DNA of 64,000 nucleotides from positions 1 to 64,000 of the forward strand of contig MVRP01000004.1 in assembly GCA_002067405.1 (NCBI GenBank), in the 5' to 3' direction. Each line of letters opens with the position of its first letter. The first letter of the stretch is position 1. The notes beneath the pieces were generated by a model that was given only the letters and a program-made list of their open reading frames with translations, ran no database searches and was not told where the DNA came from. The translations under genes and the position numbers were made by a program. Positions 50,258 through 58,857 of the stretch are shown here, one piece after another. Source of the DNA: Syntrophorhabdaceae bacterium PtaU1.Bin034. Lineage in GTDB: Bacteria; Desulfobacterota_G; Syntrophorhabdia; Syntrophorhabdales; WCHB1-27.

Positions 50258-51838
50258 ATGAGCTACACAGTCATTGCAAGGCGGTGGAGGCCGAGGAAGT
50301 TCGAAGATGTGGTCGGGCAACCGCACATCGTTACTACCCTCAAGAACTCGGTAAAAAGCGGAAGAATAGCGCATGCTTACCTTTTTTCAGGACCGCGAGG
50401 CGTGGGGAAGACTTCCATTTCACGGATACTGGCGAAGGCGGTAAACTGCGTTGAAGGTGTAAGAGAGGAACCCTGCAATGTGTGCCCCACATGCACTGCA
50501 ATCGACAGCGGGGGTTTTGTCGATGTGATCGAGATCGACGCAGCTTCCAACAGAGGCATCGATGAAATAAGGGAGTTGCGGGAGACTGTGCGCTACCTTC
50601 CCATGGAGGGGAGATATAAGGTATACATCATTGACGAAGCCCATATGCTCACAGAGCCGGCATTCAACGCTCTCCTGAAAACCCTCGAGGAGCCGCCCGG
50701 CCACAACATCTTCGTGCTGGCCACCACGGAATCCCAGAAAATCCCCTACACCATCATGTCGCGTTGCCAGCGGTTCGATTTCAGGAGAATATCAGAGGCC
50801 CACATCGTCGAACAACTGAAACGGATTTGCCAGGACGAGGGGATAAGCTACGAAGAGAAAGTGCTTAACTATGTGGTGCGCGAAGCAGACGGAAGCCTTC
50901 GTGACGCCGAATCCATACTGGACCAGGTTATTTCTTACAGCGGCATGCATATCTCCGAAAAAGACGTTATTGACGTGATCGGGGTGGTCCAGAGAGAAGT
51001 GGCGTATGATATGGTGAGGTGCATCATCGAGAGAGATGCAAAAGGCGGATTGGAACTGATCGCCCGGACACTCGAGCAGGGGCACGATGTCTATCAGGTG
51101 TACAGAGGGCTGGTCTCCTTCCTGAGGGACCTCCTGATGATAAAGGTCTGGAATGACAAGCCCCCCTTTGTCTTTATGGACAGCGAGGAGTACGAAAGGA
51201 CGAAGGGCCTCCTGAAGAGGGTCGAGTACTATGAGATACAGAACATGGTGCACCATATTCTGCAGGCCGAGGACCTGATCCGTGGGGTCTTTCCCAAGAT
51301 CTCGCTGGAGATCCTTTTTATAAACCTTTACAACCTCGGGCAGTTGAGGGATGTGGAGAGAATACTCGAAAGCCGGACCGCGCAGGCGCGGGAACCGGAG
51401 AGAAAGACTGATGTCCATGAGCGCCGCGAACCGATTGCCGAAAAAAGGCATGTTGAATATCCGGCGGCCGCCGAAAAGACAGTACAGCACCAAGAGTACG
51501 AAACGCACGAAACAATCGAAAAGCGTTCTCCCGTCGCGGAGATCCCCGTCCAGCAGGAGGCCGGAGATTTTGTGAGCTATCTTAGAGCAAAAAGTGTCAG
51601 GCTCTTCGGCTTTTTCGGTTCCCTGGACATGAATGCCGAAGACGACACGGTCGTGGTCTCCCTTGACAAGCGGTCGGACTACCTTAAAGAACAGACAGAT
51701 ATCGTCAACGAGTTTAAGAACCATGCGTCCGATTTCTTCGGAAAAGAGATGAGAGTTCGTTTTGTTGCTGCGTCAGGCGAGAGAACGGACACTATCGATG
51801 ATTATGTGAAGGAAGCGGAGCGCTTATTCAAGATCTAA
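50258..51838 (+). CDS. dnaX: DNA polymerase III subunit gamma/tau
   Basis: Clamp-loader ATPase. 526 aa. Begins ARRWRPRKFEDVVGQPHIV, P-loop SGPRGVGKTSISRILAKAVNC near 45-65, zinc module with Cys in CNVCPTC, Walker B IDEAHMLTEPAFNALLKTLEEPP, sensor 1 LATTE, sensor 2 GSLRDAESILDQ. The domain III collar follows (to about 365), and a hydrophilic linker with a short C-terminal domain. Start ATG at 50258. First gene of dnaX-ybaB-recR. Confidence 0.96.
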   Translation: MSYTVIARRWRPRKFEDVVGQPHIVTTLKNSVKSGRIAHAYLFSGPRGVGKTSISRILAKAVNCVEGVREEPCNVCPTCTAIDSGGFVDVIEIDAASNRGIDEIRELRETVRYLPMEGRYKVYIIDEAHMLTEPAFNALLKTLEEPPGHNIFVLATTESQKIPYTIMSRCQRFDFRRISEAHIVEQLKRICQDEGISYEEKVLNYVVREADGSLRDAESILDQVISYSGMHISEKDVIDVIGVVQREVAYDMVRCIIERDAKGGLELIARTLEQGHDVYQVYRGLVSFLRDLLMIKVWNDKPPFVFMDSEEYERTKGLLKRVEYYEIQNMVHHILQAEDLIRGVFPKISLEILFINLYNLGQLRDVERILESRTAQAREPERKTDVHERREPIAEKRHVEYPAAAEKTVQHQEYETHETIEKRSPVAEIPVQQEAGDFVSYLRAKSVRLFGFFGSLDMNAEDDTVVVSLDKRSDYLKEQTDIVNEFKNHASDFFGKEMRVRFVAASGERTDTIDDYVKEAERLFKI

Positions 51839-51851
51839 CAAGGAGGAAGTA

Positions 51852-52166
51852 ATGTCAAAGGGTTTTGGGCAGATTTTGAACCAGGCAAAAAAGATGCAGG
51901 AGCGGTTTCAAAGACTGCAGGAAGAGATGGAGACAAAGACGGTAGAGGGACAGTCCGGGGGCGGAATGGTGACGTGCGTGGTCAATGGCAAGCAGGACCT
52001 CATTTCCCTCAAGATCTCCGACGAGATATGGGAAGAACGTGACAAGGAAATGCTGGAAGATCTCATCATTGCGGCCATCAATGAAGGGTTGAACAAGTCG
52101 AAAGACATGTGGAAAGACGAGCTGTCGAAGATAACGGGCGGAATGCAGCTCCCGTTTGGGATGTAA
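51852..52166 (+). CDS. YbaB/EbfC nucleoid-associated protein
   Basis: A 104-aa DNA-binding protein of the YbaB/EbfC family. N-terminal helix LNQAKKMQERFQRLQEEMETKTVEG, then QSGGGMVTCVVNGKQDLISLKISDE, and a C-terminal helical part with MQLPFGM. AAGGAGG 6 nt before the ATG. Between dnaX and recR as usual. Confidence 0.95.
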   Translation: MSKGFGQILNQAKKMQERFQRLQEEMETKTVEGQSGGGMVTCVVNGKQDLISLKISDEIWEERDKEMLEDLIIAAINEGLNKSKDMWKDELSKITGGMQLPFGM

Positions 52167-52772
52167 ATGCTTTACCCTGAACCAATAGAACGGTTAATAG
52201 AGCATCTGTCCAAGCTGCCCGGCATAGGGAAAAAGACTGCAACGAGACTCGCTTTTTTTCTCCTGAACGCCCGCCAGGCTTATGTAGGCGATCTCTCTCA
52301 AAGCATTGCGGAGATAAAGGACAAAATACGGCTTTGCAGCACCTGTTTCAATATAACCGATATCGATCCCTGCCATATATGTCGTGACGAGAAACGGGAC
52401 AAAAATGTCCTTTGTGTGGTTGAAGAGCCGTCTCATATGATGGTCATCGAACAGGCATACCCGGGCATTTACCGGTATCATATACTCCACGGGGTGATAA
52501 ATCCTATTGAGGGGATCGGGCCCGAAGAGATCAGGATCCCTGAGATGAAGGAGCGGATAATCAGGGAAGGAATAAAAGAGCTGATTATCGCCACGAACCC
52601 TACCATAGAAGGGAACACCACGGCGCATTACATCGCCGAGCTTACCAAATCGTATCAGGTGAAGATCTCCCGTATTGCCTCCGGCATACCCATTGGTGGA
52701 GATATCGTTTATATCGATCCTCTTACTATCAAGAGCGCGCTCGACAACCGGAGGAATTTAAAGGAAGGTTAA
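52167..52772 (+). CDS. recR: Recombination protein RecR
   Basis: RecFOR partner in gap repair. 201 aa. N-terminal HhH LSKLPGIGKKTATRLAFFLL, a zinc motif CSTCFNITDIDPCHIC near 57-72, and a Toprim domain starting LCVVEEPSHMMVIEQ. C-terminal ASGIPIGGDIVYIDPLTIKSAL includes the Walker B-like end. ATG follows directly after the ybaB stop. Confidence 0.97.
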   Translation: MLYPEPIERLIEHLSKLPGIGKKTATRLAFFLLNARQAYVGDLSQSIAEIKDKIRLCSTCFNITDIDPCHICRDEKRDKNVLCVVEEPSHMMVIEQAYPGIYRYHILHGVINPIEGIGPEEIRIPEMKERIIREGIKELIIATNPTIEGNTTAHYIAELTKSYQVKISRIASGIPIGGDIVYIDPLTIKSALDNRRNLKEG

Positions 52773-52874
52773 CGATAAAACCAAGGGCGGACAGAAGACG
52801 GTGATACCGTACATGCTTCATATGCCTCTGTTCAGCCGCTCGATGTTTTATTCAAGGAGACAGGAAAGCATCCT

Positions 52875-53549
52875 ATGGAGTTAATAAAATACGGCCTCGA
52901 CATAATAATGCACCTGGACAAACACCTGGGTCTTATAATTCAGGAGTACGGTTTTTGGACCCACATGCTCCTGTTTCTCATTATCTTTTGCGAGACAGGT
53001 CTTGTGATAATGCCGTTCCTTCCCGGGGATTCGCTCCTTTTTGCCGCGGGCACCTTCGCAGCCCTCGGTTCCCTCGATCTTACGTGGCTCGCCGTCTCCC
53101 TGTCGGTTGCCGCTATAGCAGGGGACACGGTGAACTACTGGATAGGCTGCATCGCCGGACCAAAAGTCTTCTCAAGCGGAACTTCGCGGCTGCTTAACAG
53201 GCAACATCTGGCTCGAACGCATCAATTCTACGAGAAGTACGGAGGCAAGACCATCATTATCGCGCGTTTCGTGCCGATAATTCGCACCTTTGCCCCGTTT
53301 GTCGCAGGCATTGGGAGCATGACGTACAGCCGCTTTATCGTATATAACATCGCAGGCGGCATCGCATGGATACTCATCTTCACCTTCGGGGGCTATTTTT
53401 TCGGCAACATCCCGATCGTCAGACGGAATTTCACTCTTGTTATCCTTGCCATCATCATTATATCAGTACTTCCGGGAGTAATTGAGTTCCTGCGGCAAAG
53501 GAGAAAGGCAACACAGGAGAGAACCGCGGAAAGCCTGTTTCCGGATTGA
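52875..53549 (+). CDS. DedA family inner-membrane protein
   Basis: A 224-aa polytopic protein of the DedA (SNARE-associated) family, now linked to lipid-carrier flipping. Typical: IFCETGLVIMPFLPGDSLLFAAGTFAALG near 36-64, and the conserved FVPIIRTFAPFVAGIGSMTYSRFI (about 137-160). GDTVNYWIGCIAG also fits. AAGGAG lies about 15 nt before the ATG. A role in undecaprenyl phosphate recycling would suit the neighbouring polyprenyl synthetase, but that is inference. Confidence 0.92.
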   Translation: MELIKYGLDIIMHLDKHLGLIIQEYGFWTHMLLFLIIFCETGLVIMPFLPGDSLLFAAGTFAALGSLDLTWLAVSLSVAAIAGDTVNYWIGCIAGPKVFSSGTSRLLNRQHLARTHQFYEKYGGKTIIIARFVPIIRTFAPFVAGIGSMTYSRFIVYNIAGGIAWILIFTFGGYFFGNIPIVRRNFTLVILAIIIISVLPGVIEFLRQRRKATQERTAESLFPD

Positions 53550-53583
53550 CAATCGCGGTAGCCCTGTGGTAAACCAAAACGCC

Positions 53584-54804
53584 ATGTCCGAGCCCCTGAT
53601 AAAGCCTTTTAAGGGCCTTCTCTACAATAAAGACAAGATTGACGATATATCCTCGTGCGTCTGCCCGCCCTATGACGTCATTTCCGACCCTGAACCGTAT
53701 TACAAGCGGAGCCCCTTCAATGCCGTGCACCTGGAGCTGCCCCGCCCGGGCAACGACCTTGATTGTTACGGTACCGCCAGAAAGACGCTGGACGGGTGGC
53801 TTGACGAAGAGGTGCTTTCCTTCGATGGGTGCGAATCCATTTACATTTACGAGCAGGAGTTTATTGTTCACGGCGCAACTCGCCGCCGTGCGGGCATCAT
53901 TCCCATGGTAAGGCTCGACAGGGAGCGAATCCTCACCCATGAGGAGACACGCAAAAAGGCGCGGGAAGACCGGGAAAAGCTGATCGAGACCCTGAAGACG
54001 TTTACGAGCCTTATCTTCGCCATGTATGAAGACAGAACCAAAGACATAGAAAAGCTCCTCGCCAACGCACAAAAAGAGCTGATTTACGACTTTGCCGACG
54101 AGGATTCAATACGAAACCGGTTCTACCGGATGACCGATAGCGCGGAGATAACACGGCTTGCATCGCTGATCGATGAAAAGAACCTTTATATAGCGGACGG
54201 TCATCACAGGCTCAGCGTGTCCTTCAAGCTGGGGTTGCCTTATGTCGCCATTTATCTCACTGACATGCATTCGGACGGGATACAAATTCTTCCCTATCAC
54301 CGAGTGATAAGGCTGAAGGAAAAGAGAAGCATAGACGGACTTTTGAGCGCCGCGGAAAATTACTTCGAAGTAACCCGGGTAGCTTACCATGACGCAGGGG
54401 TCCTGGAACAGCTCGTTGGAGAAATCTCCTCCTCCCCTTACCTCTCTTTTCTTGTCTATTTCAGAGGAGAAAAGCCTTCTTTGCGGCTCCTGAAGCAAGA
54501 AAAGGAGTTTGAGTTCGATCCGGGTAGTCACGACAGCCTGAAGAAGCTCAAAGTCAACGCGTTGCACAGCGGGGTTTTGAAGCACCTCCTGGGAATAAAG
54601 GATGAAGAGATATCGTTTCTGAACGACCCGAAAGAGGCCGCTACCCTGGTCGATCAAGGTCAGTATGACCTCGCTGTCTTTGTTCCGCCCACATCGGTCG
54701 AAGAAGTGAAGGCAATTGCGGAAAACAATCTCTATATGCCTCCCAAGTCAACGTTCTTCTACCCGAAACTGCTCACAGGACTCGTATTTCAGAAATATGC
54801 CTGA
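53584..54804 (+). CDS. DUF1015 family protein
   Basis: A 406-aa cytosolic protein of unknown function. The family pattern is visible: start IKPFKGLLYNKDKI, CPPYDVIS near residue 25, NAVHLELP, LTHEETRKKAREDR, and the IADGHHRLSVS motif near 203 with paired His. DUF1015 is also called the HTPA/SerB-like cluster domain in some operons, with no settled reaction. ATG at 53584 chosen because homology begins there; no ribosome site stands out. Overlaps the next gene by 8 nt. Confidence 0.85.
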   Translation: MSEPLIKPFKGLLYNKDKIDDISSCVCPPYDVISDPEPYYKRSPFNAVHLELPRPGNDLDCYGTARKTLDGWLDEEVLSFDGCESIYIYEQEFIVHGATRRRAGIIPMVRLDRERILTHEETRKKAREDREKLIETLKTFTSLIFAMYEDRTKDIEKLLANAQKELIYDFADEDSIRNRFYRMTDSAEITRLASLIDEKNLYIADGHHRLSVSFKLGLPYVAIYLTDMHSDGIQILPYHRVIRLKEKRSIDGLLSAAENYFEVTRVAYHDAGVLEQLVGEISSSPYLSFLVYFRGEKPSLRLLKQEKEFEFDPGSHDSLKKLKVNALHSGVLKHLLGIKDEEISFLNDPKEAATLVDQGQYDLAVFVPPTSVEEVKAIAENNLYMPPKSTFFYPKLLTGLVFQKYA

Positions 54805-55519
54805 GCCCTTGAAGAACGGTGAAACCCTGGACATACTGTGCAACGATCGGATACGGCTCGTCCAGAAGAAGAAAGGTTATCGCCTTTCAATAGACCCTCT
54901 TCTCCTCGCGAATTTCATCAAGATCAAGAAGCATGAAACCCTTTTGGACGTGGGGACGGGCTGTGGTATTATACCGATATACATGGCAAAAAAAGGCTGC
55001 CCCAACAAGCTGGCAGGGATAGAGATCCAGGACGAGCTCTATGAATTGTCGCAAAAAAATAAGGCGCTGAACGATTGCTCGAATGTGCACTTCATAAAGG
55101 GAGACGTAAGGACGTCGGTGAAAGAAATCGGCAGTTTTAATGTGGTTGTATCAAACCCCCCCTACGTAAAGGACGGGGCAGGCAGAAAGAGCCCTGGTTA
55201 TTCCCGGCTGGTCGCCCGATCTGAATCAATGCTCGATCTCCCTTCTTTGATGTCTGCCGCCGCCTCGCTGCTTCCGACCCATGGCCGGCTTTACCTCATT
55301 TATCCGGCCAAAAGACTATCCGAACTGTTTTGTGCAGCAAAAGACCGTGATCTGGAGCCGAGAAGACTTCGTCTCGTCCATTCCAGGGCGGGCGAACCGG
55401 CGGTGCTCTTTTTGATCGAATGCATGAAAGGCGGCGGCGTGGACATGAAAGTGGAGCCCCCGCTCTACATATTTTCAAACGATGATTATACGGAAGAGAT
55501 AAAGACCTACTACGTGTGA
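54797..55519 (+). CDS. TrmN6/YfiC-like adenine-N6 methyltransferase
   Basis: SAM-dependent methyltransferase predicted to act on A37 of tRNA1(Val) or a similar RNA adenine. 240 aa. N-terminal LSIDPLLLANF is the family's DxxLLA-type opening; motif I LLDVGTGCGIIPIYMA near 50; NPPY catalytic motif in VVVSNPPYVKDG. ATG at 54797 overlaps the DUF1015 stop. The substrate could also be another nucleic acid or protein (NPPY enzymes vary). Confidence 0.82.
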   Translation: MPEPLKNGETLDILCNDRIRLVQKKKGYRLSIDPLLLANFIKIKKHETLLDVGTGCGIIPIYMAKKGCPNKLAGIEIQDELYELSQKNKALNDCSNVHFIKGDVRTSVKEIGSFNVVVSNPPYVKDGAGRKSPGYSRLVARSESMLDLPSLMSAAASLLPTHGRLYLIYPAKRLSELFCAAKDRDLEPRRLRLVHSRAGEPAVLFLIECMKGGGVDMKVEPPLYIFSNDDYTEEIKTYYV

Positions 55520-55529
55520 AGGGCCATAA

Positions 55530-56498
55530 ATGGAAGAGATCGTACGACTCATAAGGGAAGACCTCGACAAGCTGGAAAAGTCCATCGACAGGCTGCTCAC
55601 CACGAGGATTTCCTTCATCCGGGAAGTCGTCCATCATTTGATAAAGTCGGGAGGAAAAAGAATAAGGCCCATCCTGGTCATACTCTCCTCAAGGCTCTGC
55701 GGATGTTTCGATGATCAGCCCCTTTCCTATGCGGCCATAGTCGAATTCATTCATACGGCAACCCTCCTCCACGACGACGTGGTCGATAACGCTGAGACAC
55801 GAAGGGGCGCGCAGACAGCAAATACCGTGTGGGGCAATGAATCAAGCGTGCTCGTCGGCGATTTTCTTTTCAGCAAGTCCTTCGACCTTATGGTTTCCGA
55901 CAACAAAGCCGAAATTCTCAGGGTGCTGTCAAAGGCCACGACCGATCTCGCCGAAGGTGAGATCCTTGAACTGCTAAAGACCTCCGACATCGACACCACC
56001 GAGGAGGAGTATTACGAGGTCATTTTGGGCAAGACCGCCGTGCTCCTTTCAGCCGCTTGCGAGATAGGGGCGTTGCTGGGCAATGCGGAAGAGAAAAAAA
56101 GGCGGGCTCTTCATGACTTCGGGTATCATATCGGCATGGCTTTCCAACTCACCGACGACCTTCTTGATTATACCTCTACGGATAAAACCCTTGGAAAGGA
56201 TGCCGGGAGGGATTTGAAAGAAGGCAAAGTGACGCTCCCCTTGATCAATGCATTGAAGTCAGCAACTGAAGAAGAAAAAGCTTCAATAGGAAAGGGCCTC
56301 ACGAAAAAAAGGGTTACCACGAAAGACTTTAGGAATGTAAAGAAAGTTATCGAGAAGTATGGCGGCATTGCATATACCGCACAAGTCTCAAAGAAACATA
56401 TTGAAGACGCAAAAGCTTTGCTCAATATATTCCCCGCATCACCCTACAAGAAGGCGCTTCTCGACCTCGCTGATTACATCGTCGCAAGAGAGAGTTGA
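55530..56498 (+). CDS. Polyprenyl diphosphate synthase
   Basis: Trans-prenyltransferase elongating isoprenoid diphosphate chains, probably for menaquinone or another quinone tail. 322 aa. First Asp-rich motif LLHDDVVDNAETRRG near residues 76-90 and second LTDDLLDYTSTD near 208 are complete; GGKRIRPIL is the substrate-binding basic motif. Product length cannot be read from sequence with confidence (octaprenyl or heptaprenyl likely). 10 nt after the methyltransferase. Confidence 0.9.
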   Translation: MEEIVRLIREDLDKLEKSIDRLLTTRISFIREVVHHLIKSGGKRIRPILVILSSRLCGCFDDQPLSYAAIVEFIHTATLLHDDVVDNAETRRGAQTANTVWGNESSVLVGDFLFSKSFDLMVSDNKAEILRVLSKATTDLAEGEILELLKTSDIDTTEEEYYEVILGKTAVLLSAACEIGALLGNAEEKKRRALHDFGYHIGMAFQLTDDLLDYTSTDKTLGKDAGRDLKEGKVTLPLINALKSATEEEKASIGKGLTKKRVTTKDFRNVKKVIEKYGGIAYTAQVSKKHIEDAKALLNIFPASPYKKALLDLADYIVARES

Positions 56499-56651
56499 TG
56501 TTCTTCGCGTCTTCAGTTTTACCTTGGGTTGCCTTCCTAATTCTCTTGCCTGTGCCATCCCTGTTCAAATCGTAAACGTCGAGTACCTATCCCCTGGCGA
56601 ATGAACGCGCCGAATGTGCCTGGCTCATTTGTTTCCCCCGCGCGATCATCC

Positions 56652-56680
56652 TTGACAACAAAAGACCTCTCTGGTTAAAT
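56652..56680 (+). promoter_or_regulatory. zur-znuABC promoter
   Basis: TTGACA (56652-56657), 17-nt spacer, TTAAAT (56675-56680). The -10 overlaps the left arm of the palindromic operator, so binding there would exclude RNA polymerase. Confidence 0.7.
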
Positions 56681-56698
56681 AGAAATGATTTCTATTTA
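56676..56698. promoter_or_regulatory. Fur/Zur-type operator
   Basis: A perfect inverted repeat of 11 bp per arm (TAAATAGAAAT and ATTTCTATTTA) around a single G at 56687. This AT-rich 23-bp palindrome is of the size and form bound by Fur-family dimers. It covers the -10 and the predicted transcript start of zur, so autoregulation is expected. Confidence 0.75.
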
Positions 56699-56708
56699 GA
56701 AAGTGCGT

Positions 56709-57143
56709 ATGCGGCAGAGATTTGGCGAATCACTCAAGAAACTGAACCTGAAGGTTACCTCGAGAAGACTTGCGGTCCTAGAGGCCATGATGGACGAATC
56801 GACCTTTCTGAGCCCTGACGAAATATGGAAAAAGGTCAGGACCAAGCTGCCGAACGTTGGTTTGCCTACCGTTTACCGCATCCTGGAAGAGCTTGTAGAA
56901 GGGGGTATGATCACAAGGATACTTCACGACGACCGCCAGCTCTACTACTACTGCTGCCCCAACCGGAACCACCACCATCACTTTGTCTGCGTGTCGTGCC
57001 GTCGAGTCGAGGATGTTGAGGTGTGCTTGGAGGAGGCGCTGGAGCAGGAGGTATCGCAGCGTATCAAAGGGACTCTGTTCTCCCATATCCTTCAGCTTCA
57101 GGGATTGTGCGAGAGGTGCCGCAAAAAAGAGGACCAGAGATGA
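56709..57143 (+). CDS. zur: Fur-family transcriptional regulator, probably the zinc regulator Zur
   Basis: Metal-dependent repressor. 144 aa. Winged helix (VTSRRLAVLEAMM, GLPTVYRILEELVEGG) then a dimerisation domain with NHHHHFVCVSC and LCERCRKK: two CxxC-type cysteine pairs for the structural zinc, and a run of His for the sensing site. The adjoining znuABC, with a 4-nt overlap to znuA, argues for Zur over Fur or PerR. A GTG two codons earlier (56703) is an alternative start. The operator overlies its promoter. Confidence 0.85.
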   Translation: MRQRFGESLKKLNLKVTSRRLAVLEAMMDESTFLSPDEIWKKVRTKLPNVGLPTVYRILEELVEGGMITRILHDDRQLYYYCCPNRNHHHHFVCVSCRRVEDVEVCLEEALEQEVSQRIKGTLFSHILQLQGLCERCRKKEDQR

Positions 57144-58111
57144 GAAGGACGAGCAGCAGATTTTATCTCCTCCTTTTTGTCCTGCTCGTTCTCGCGGGAG
57201 GGTTTCTTTCCTGTCAGCGGACGCCGGAACCTTCACAGAAAAAGCGCCTTCAAGTGGTAACAACTCTTTTCCCTCTTTACGACTTTGCCCGTAACGTGGG
57301 AGGAGACAAAGCCGAGGTCGGTCTGCTCCTTCCGCCCGGTGTTGAACCACACAGTTTTGAGCCAAAACCGCGAGATATCGTAAGGGTCAATCAGGCGGAC
57401 ATCTTCGTGTTTACGGGGAATTTTATGGAACCATGGGCGGCCGCGTTGCTCAAGGGCGCCGATCGGCAAAAGTTGGTCGTCGTGGATTCAAGCCGCGGAA
57501 TAGCCTTGCGACCCGAAGCAGAGACTGAGGAACCAGACAGCCATGCCGGCAAAAATCATCATAAACATGTCCATTCTGATGCTATCGATCCCCATATATG
57601 GCTGGATTTCGGTAACGCGCAGAAAATGGTCGACAATATTCTTGAGGGATTTATCACGAAGGACCCTCAAAACAGGGCCTTCTACGAGAAAAATGCGGCG
57701 GCGTATAAAGCCAGACTGCGTGATTTGGACGACCATTTCAAAGAGGGCCTCCAGAACTGTGAAACGCGCCTGTTCGTCCACGGCGGCCACTATGCGTTCA
57801 ACTACCTTGCCCAGAGGTACAACTTGAGCTATGTTTCCGTATATGGATTCTCCCCCAATGCGGAACCGAGTCCTGCACATCTGGTCGACATCGTTCAGAA
57901 GATCAGACGGTACAGAATAAAATATGTCTTCTACGAAGAACTTCTGCAACCGAGGGTTGCCGATACAATCGCCCGGGAGACAGGAGCCGGGTTGCTGCCG
58001 CTCAACGGGGGGCACAATGTGACCAAGGAGGAGCTGGAAAGAGGCGTGACTTTCATTTCCCTGATGGAGCAGGATCTGAAAAATCTCAGGACCGGACTTC
58101 AATGCCGGTAG
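57140..58111 (+). CDS. znuA: Zinc ABC transporter substrate-binding lipoprotein
   Basis: Captures zinc outside the membrane. 323 aa. The N-terminal signal ends in a lipobox (LAGGFLSC, Cys about 25), so a lipoprotein. Cluster A-I receptor marks: TTLFPLYDFARNVGG, GVEPHSFEPKPRDI (first metal His), a His-rich loop HAGKNHHKHVHS near 136-147 as in zinc-specific members, DPHIWLDFGNA, and FVHGGHYAFNYLA (another metal His). Overlaps the zur stop (ATGA). Confidence 0.92.
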   Translation: MRRTSSRFYLLLFVLLVLAGGFLSCQRTPEPSQKKRLQVVTTLFPLYDFARNVGGDKAEVGLLLPPGVEPHSFEPKPRDIVRVNQADIFVFTGNFMEPWAAALLKGADRQKLVVVDSSRGIALRPEAETEEPDSHAGKNHHKHVHSDAIDPHIWLDFGNAQKMVDNILEGFITKDPQNRAFYEKNAAAYKARLRDLDDHFKEGLQNCETRLFVHGGHYAFNYLAQRYNLSYVSVYGFSPNAEPSPAHLVDIVQKIRRYRIKYVFYEELLQPRVADTIARETGAGLLPLNGGHNVTKEELERGVTFISLMEQDLKNLRTGLQCR

Positions 58112-58854
58112 AAGCCATCTCGGTTCATGGCGTCAACTTCAGGTACGACACCAAGGACATTTTGGAGAATATCTCCTTTTCTGTAGAACCGGGGGACTAC
58201 GTGGGCCTTGTGGGTCCCAACGGCTCAGGTAAAAGTACACTCATTCGTCTCATTCTCGGTCTTGAAACCCCGACGTCCGGAACAGTCTTTCTCTTCGGCC
58301 AACCCCTCAATCGATTCAGCGAGTGGCACAGGATCGGCTATCTGCCCCAGAAGAATGCCGCCCTCAGCCGCTTCTTTCCGGCTACCGTGAAGGAGGTCGT
58401 GGCCCTCGGCCTTGTACCGAAAAGAAGGGGTCTGCCGGGCGCGTACGGCGAAGAGGCGCTCCGGAAGGCAATGGAGCTCATGGACATTGTGGACATACGC
58501 GACAGGCTGGTAGGCGAGCTTTCAGGCGGACAGCAACAGCGCGTCCTGTTGGCGAGGGCATTAGTCAAAGAGCCCGAACTGCTCGTTCTGGACGAGCCTA
58601 CAATAGCCATAGATCCTGAAATAAGGGAAAGATTCCATGCTATCCTCACAGAACTCAACGAAAAAAGGGGCGTCACCGTCCTCCTTGTCACCCACGACAC
58701 GAGTACTATCGGCAAATACGCAAAAAAACTTCTCTATCTTGAAACATCGATCATCTTTTACGGGGGATTCGATGAATTCTGTCTCTCAAAAGAGATGACC
58801 GACATGTTCGGCGCTTTTTCTCAACACGTCATATGTCACAGGCACGACAGGTAA
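58102..58854 (+). CDS. znuC: Zinc ABC transporter ATP-binding protein
   Basis: ATPase of the zinc importer. 250 aa. Walker A GPNGSGKSTLIRLILG near 37-52, Q-loop YLPQKN, signature LSGGQQQRVLLARAL, Walker B LLVLDEPTIAIDP and H-loop VTHD. Overlaps znuA by 10 nt. Confidence 0.94.
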   Translation: MPVEAISVHGVNFRYDTKDILENISFSVEPGDYVGLVGPNGSGKSTLIRLILGLETPTSGTVFLFGQPLNRFSEWHRIGYLPQKNAALSRFFPATVKEVVALGLVPKRRGLPGAYGEEALRKAMELMDIVDIRDRLVGELSGGQQQRVLLARALVKEPELLVLDEPTIAIDPEIRERFHAILTELNEKRGVTVLLVTHDTSTIGKYAKKLLYLETSIIFYGGFDEFCLSKEMTDMFGAFSQHVICHRHDR

Positions 58855-58857
58855 CCC

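Noticed and set aside
50792..51724. 310-codon minus-strand open frame
   Set aside because: Antisense to dnaX with complete clamp-loader motifs.
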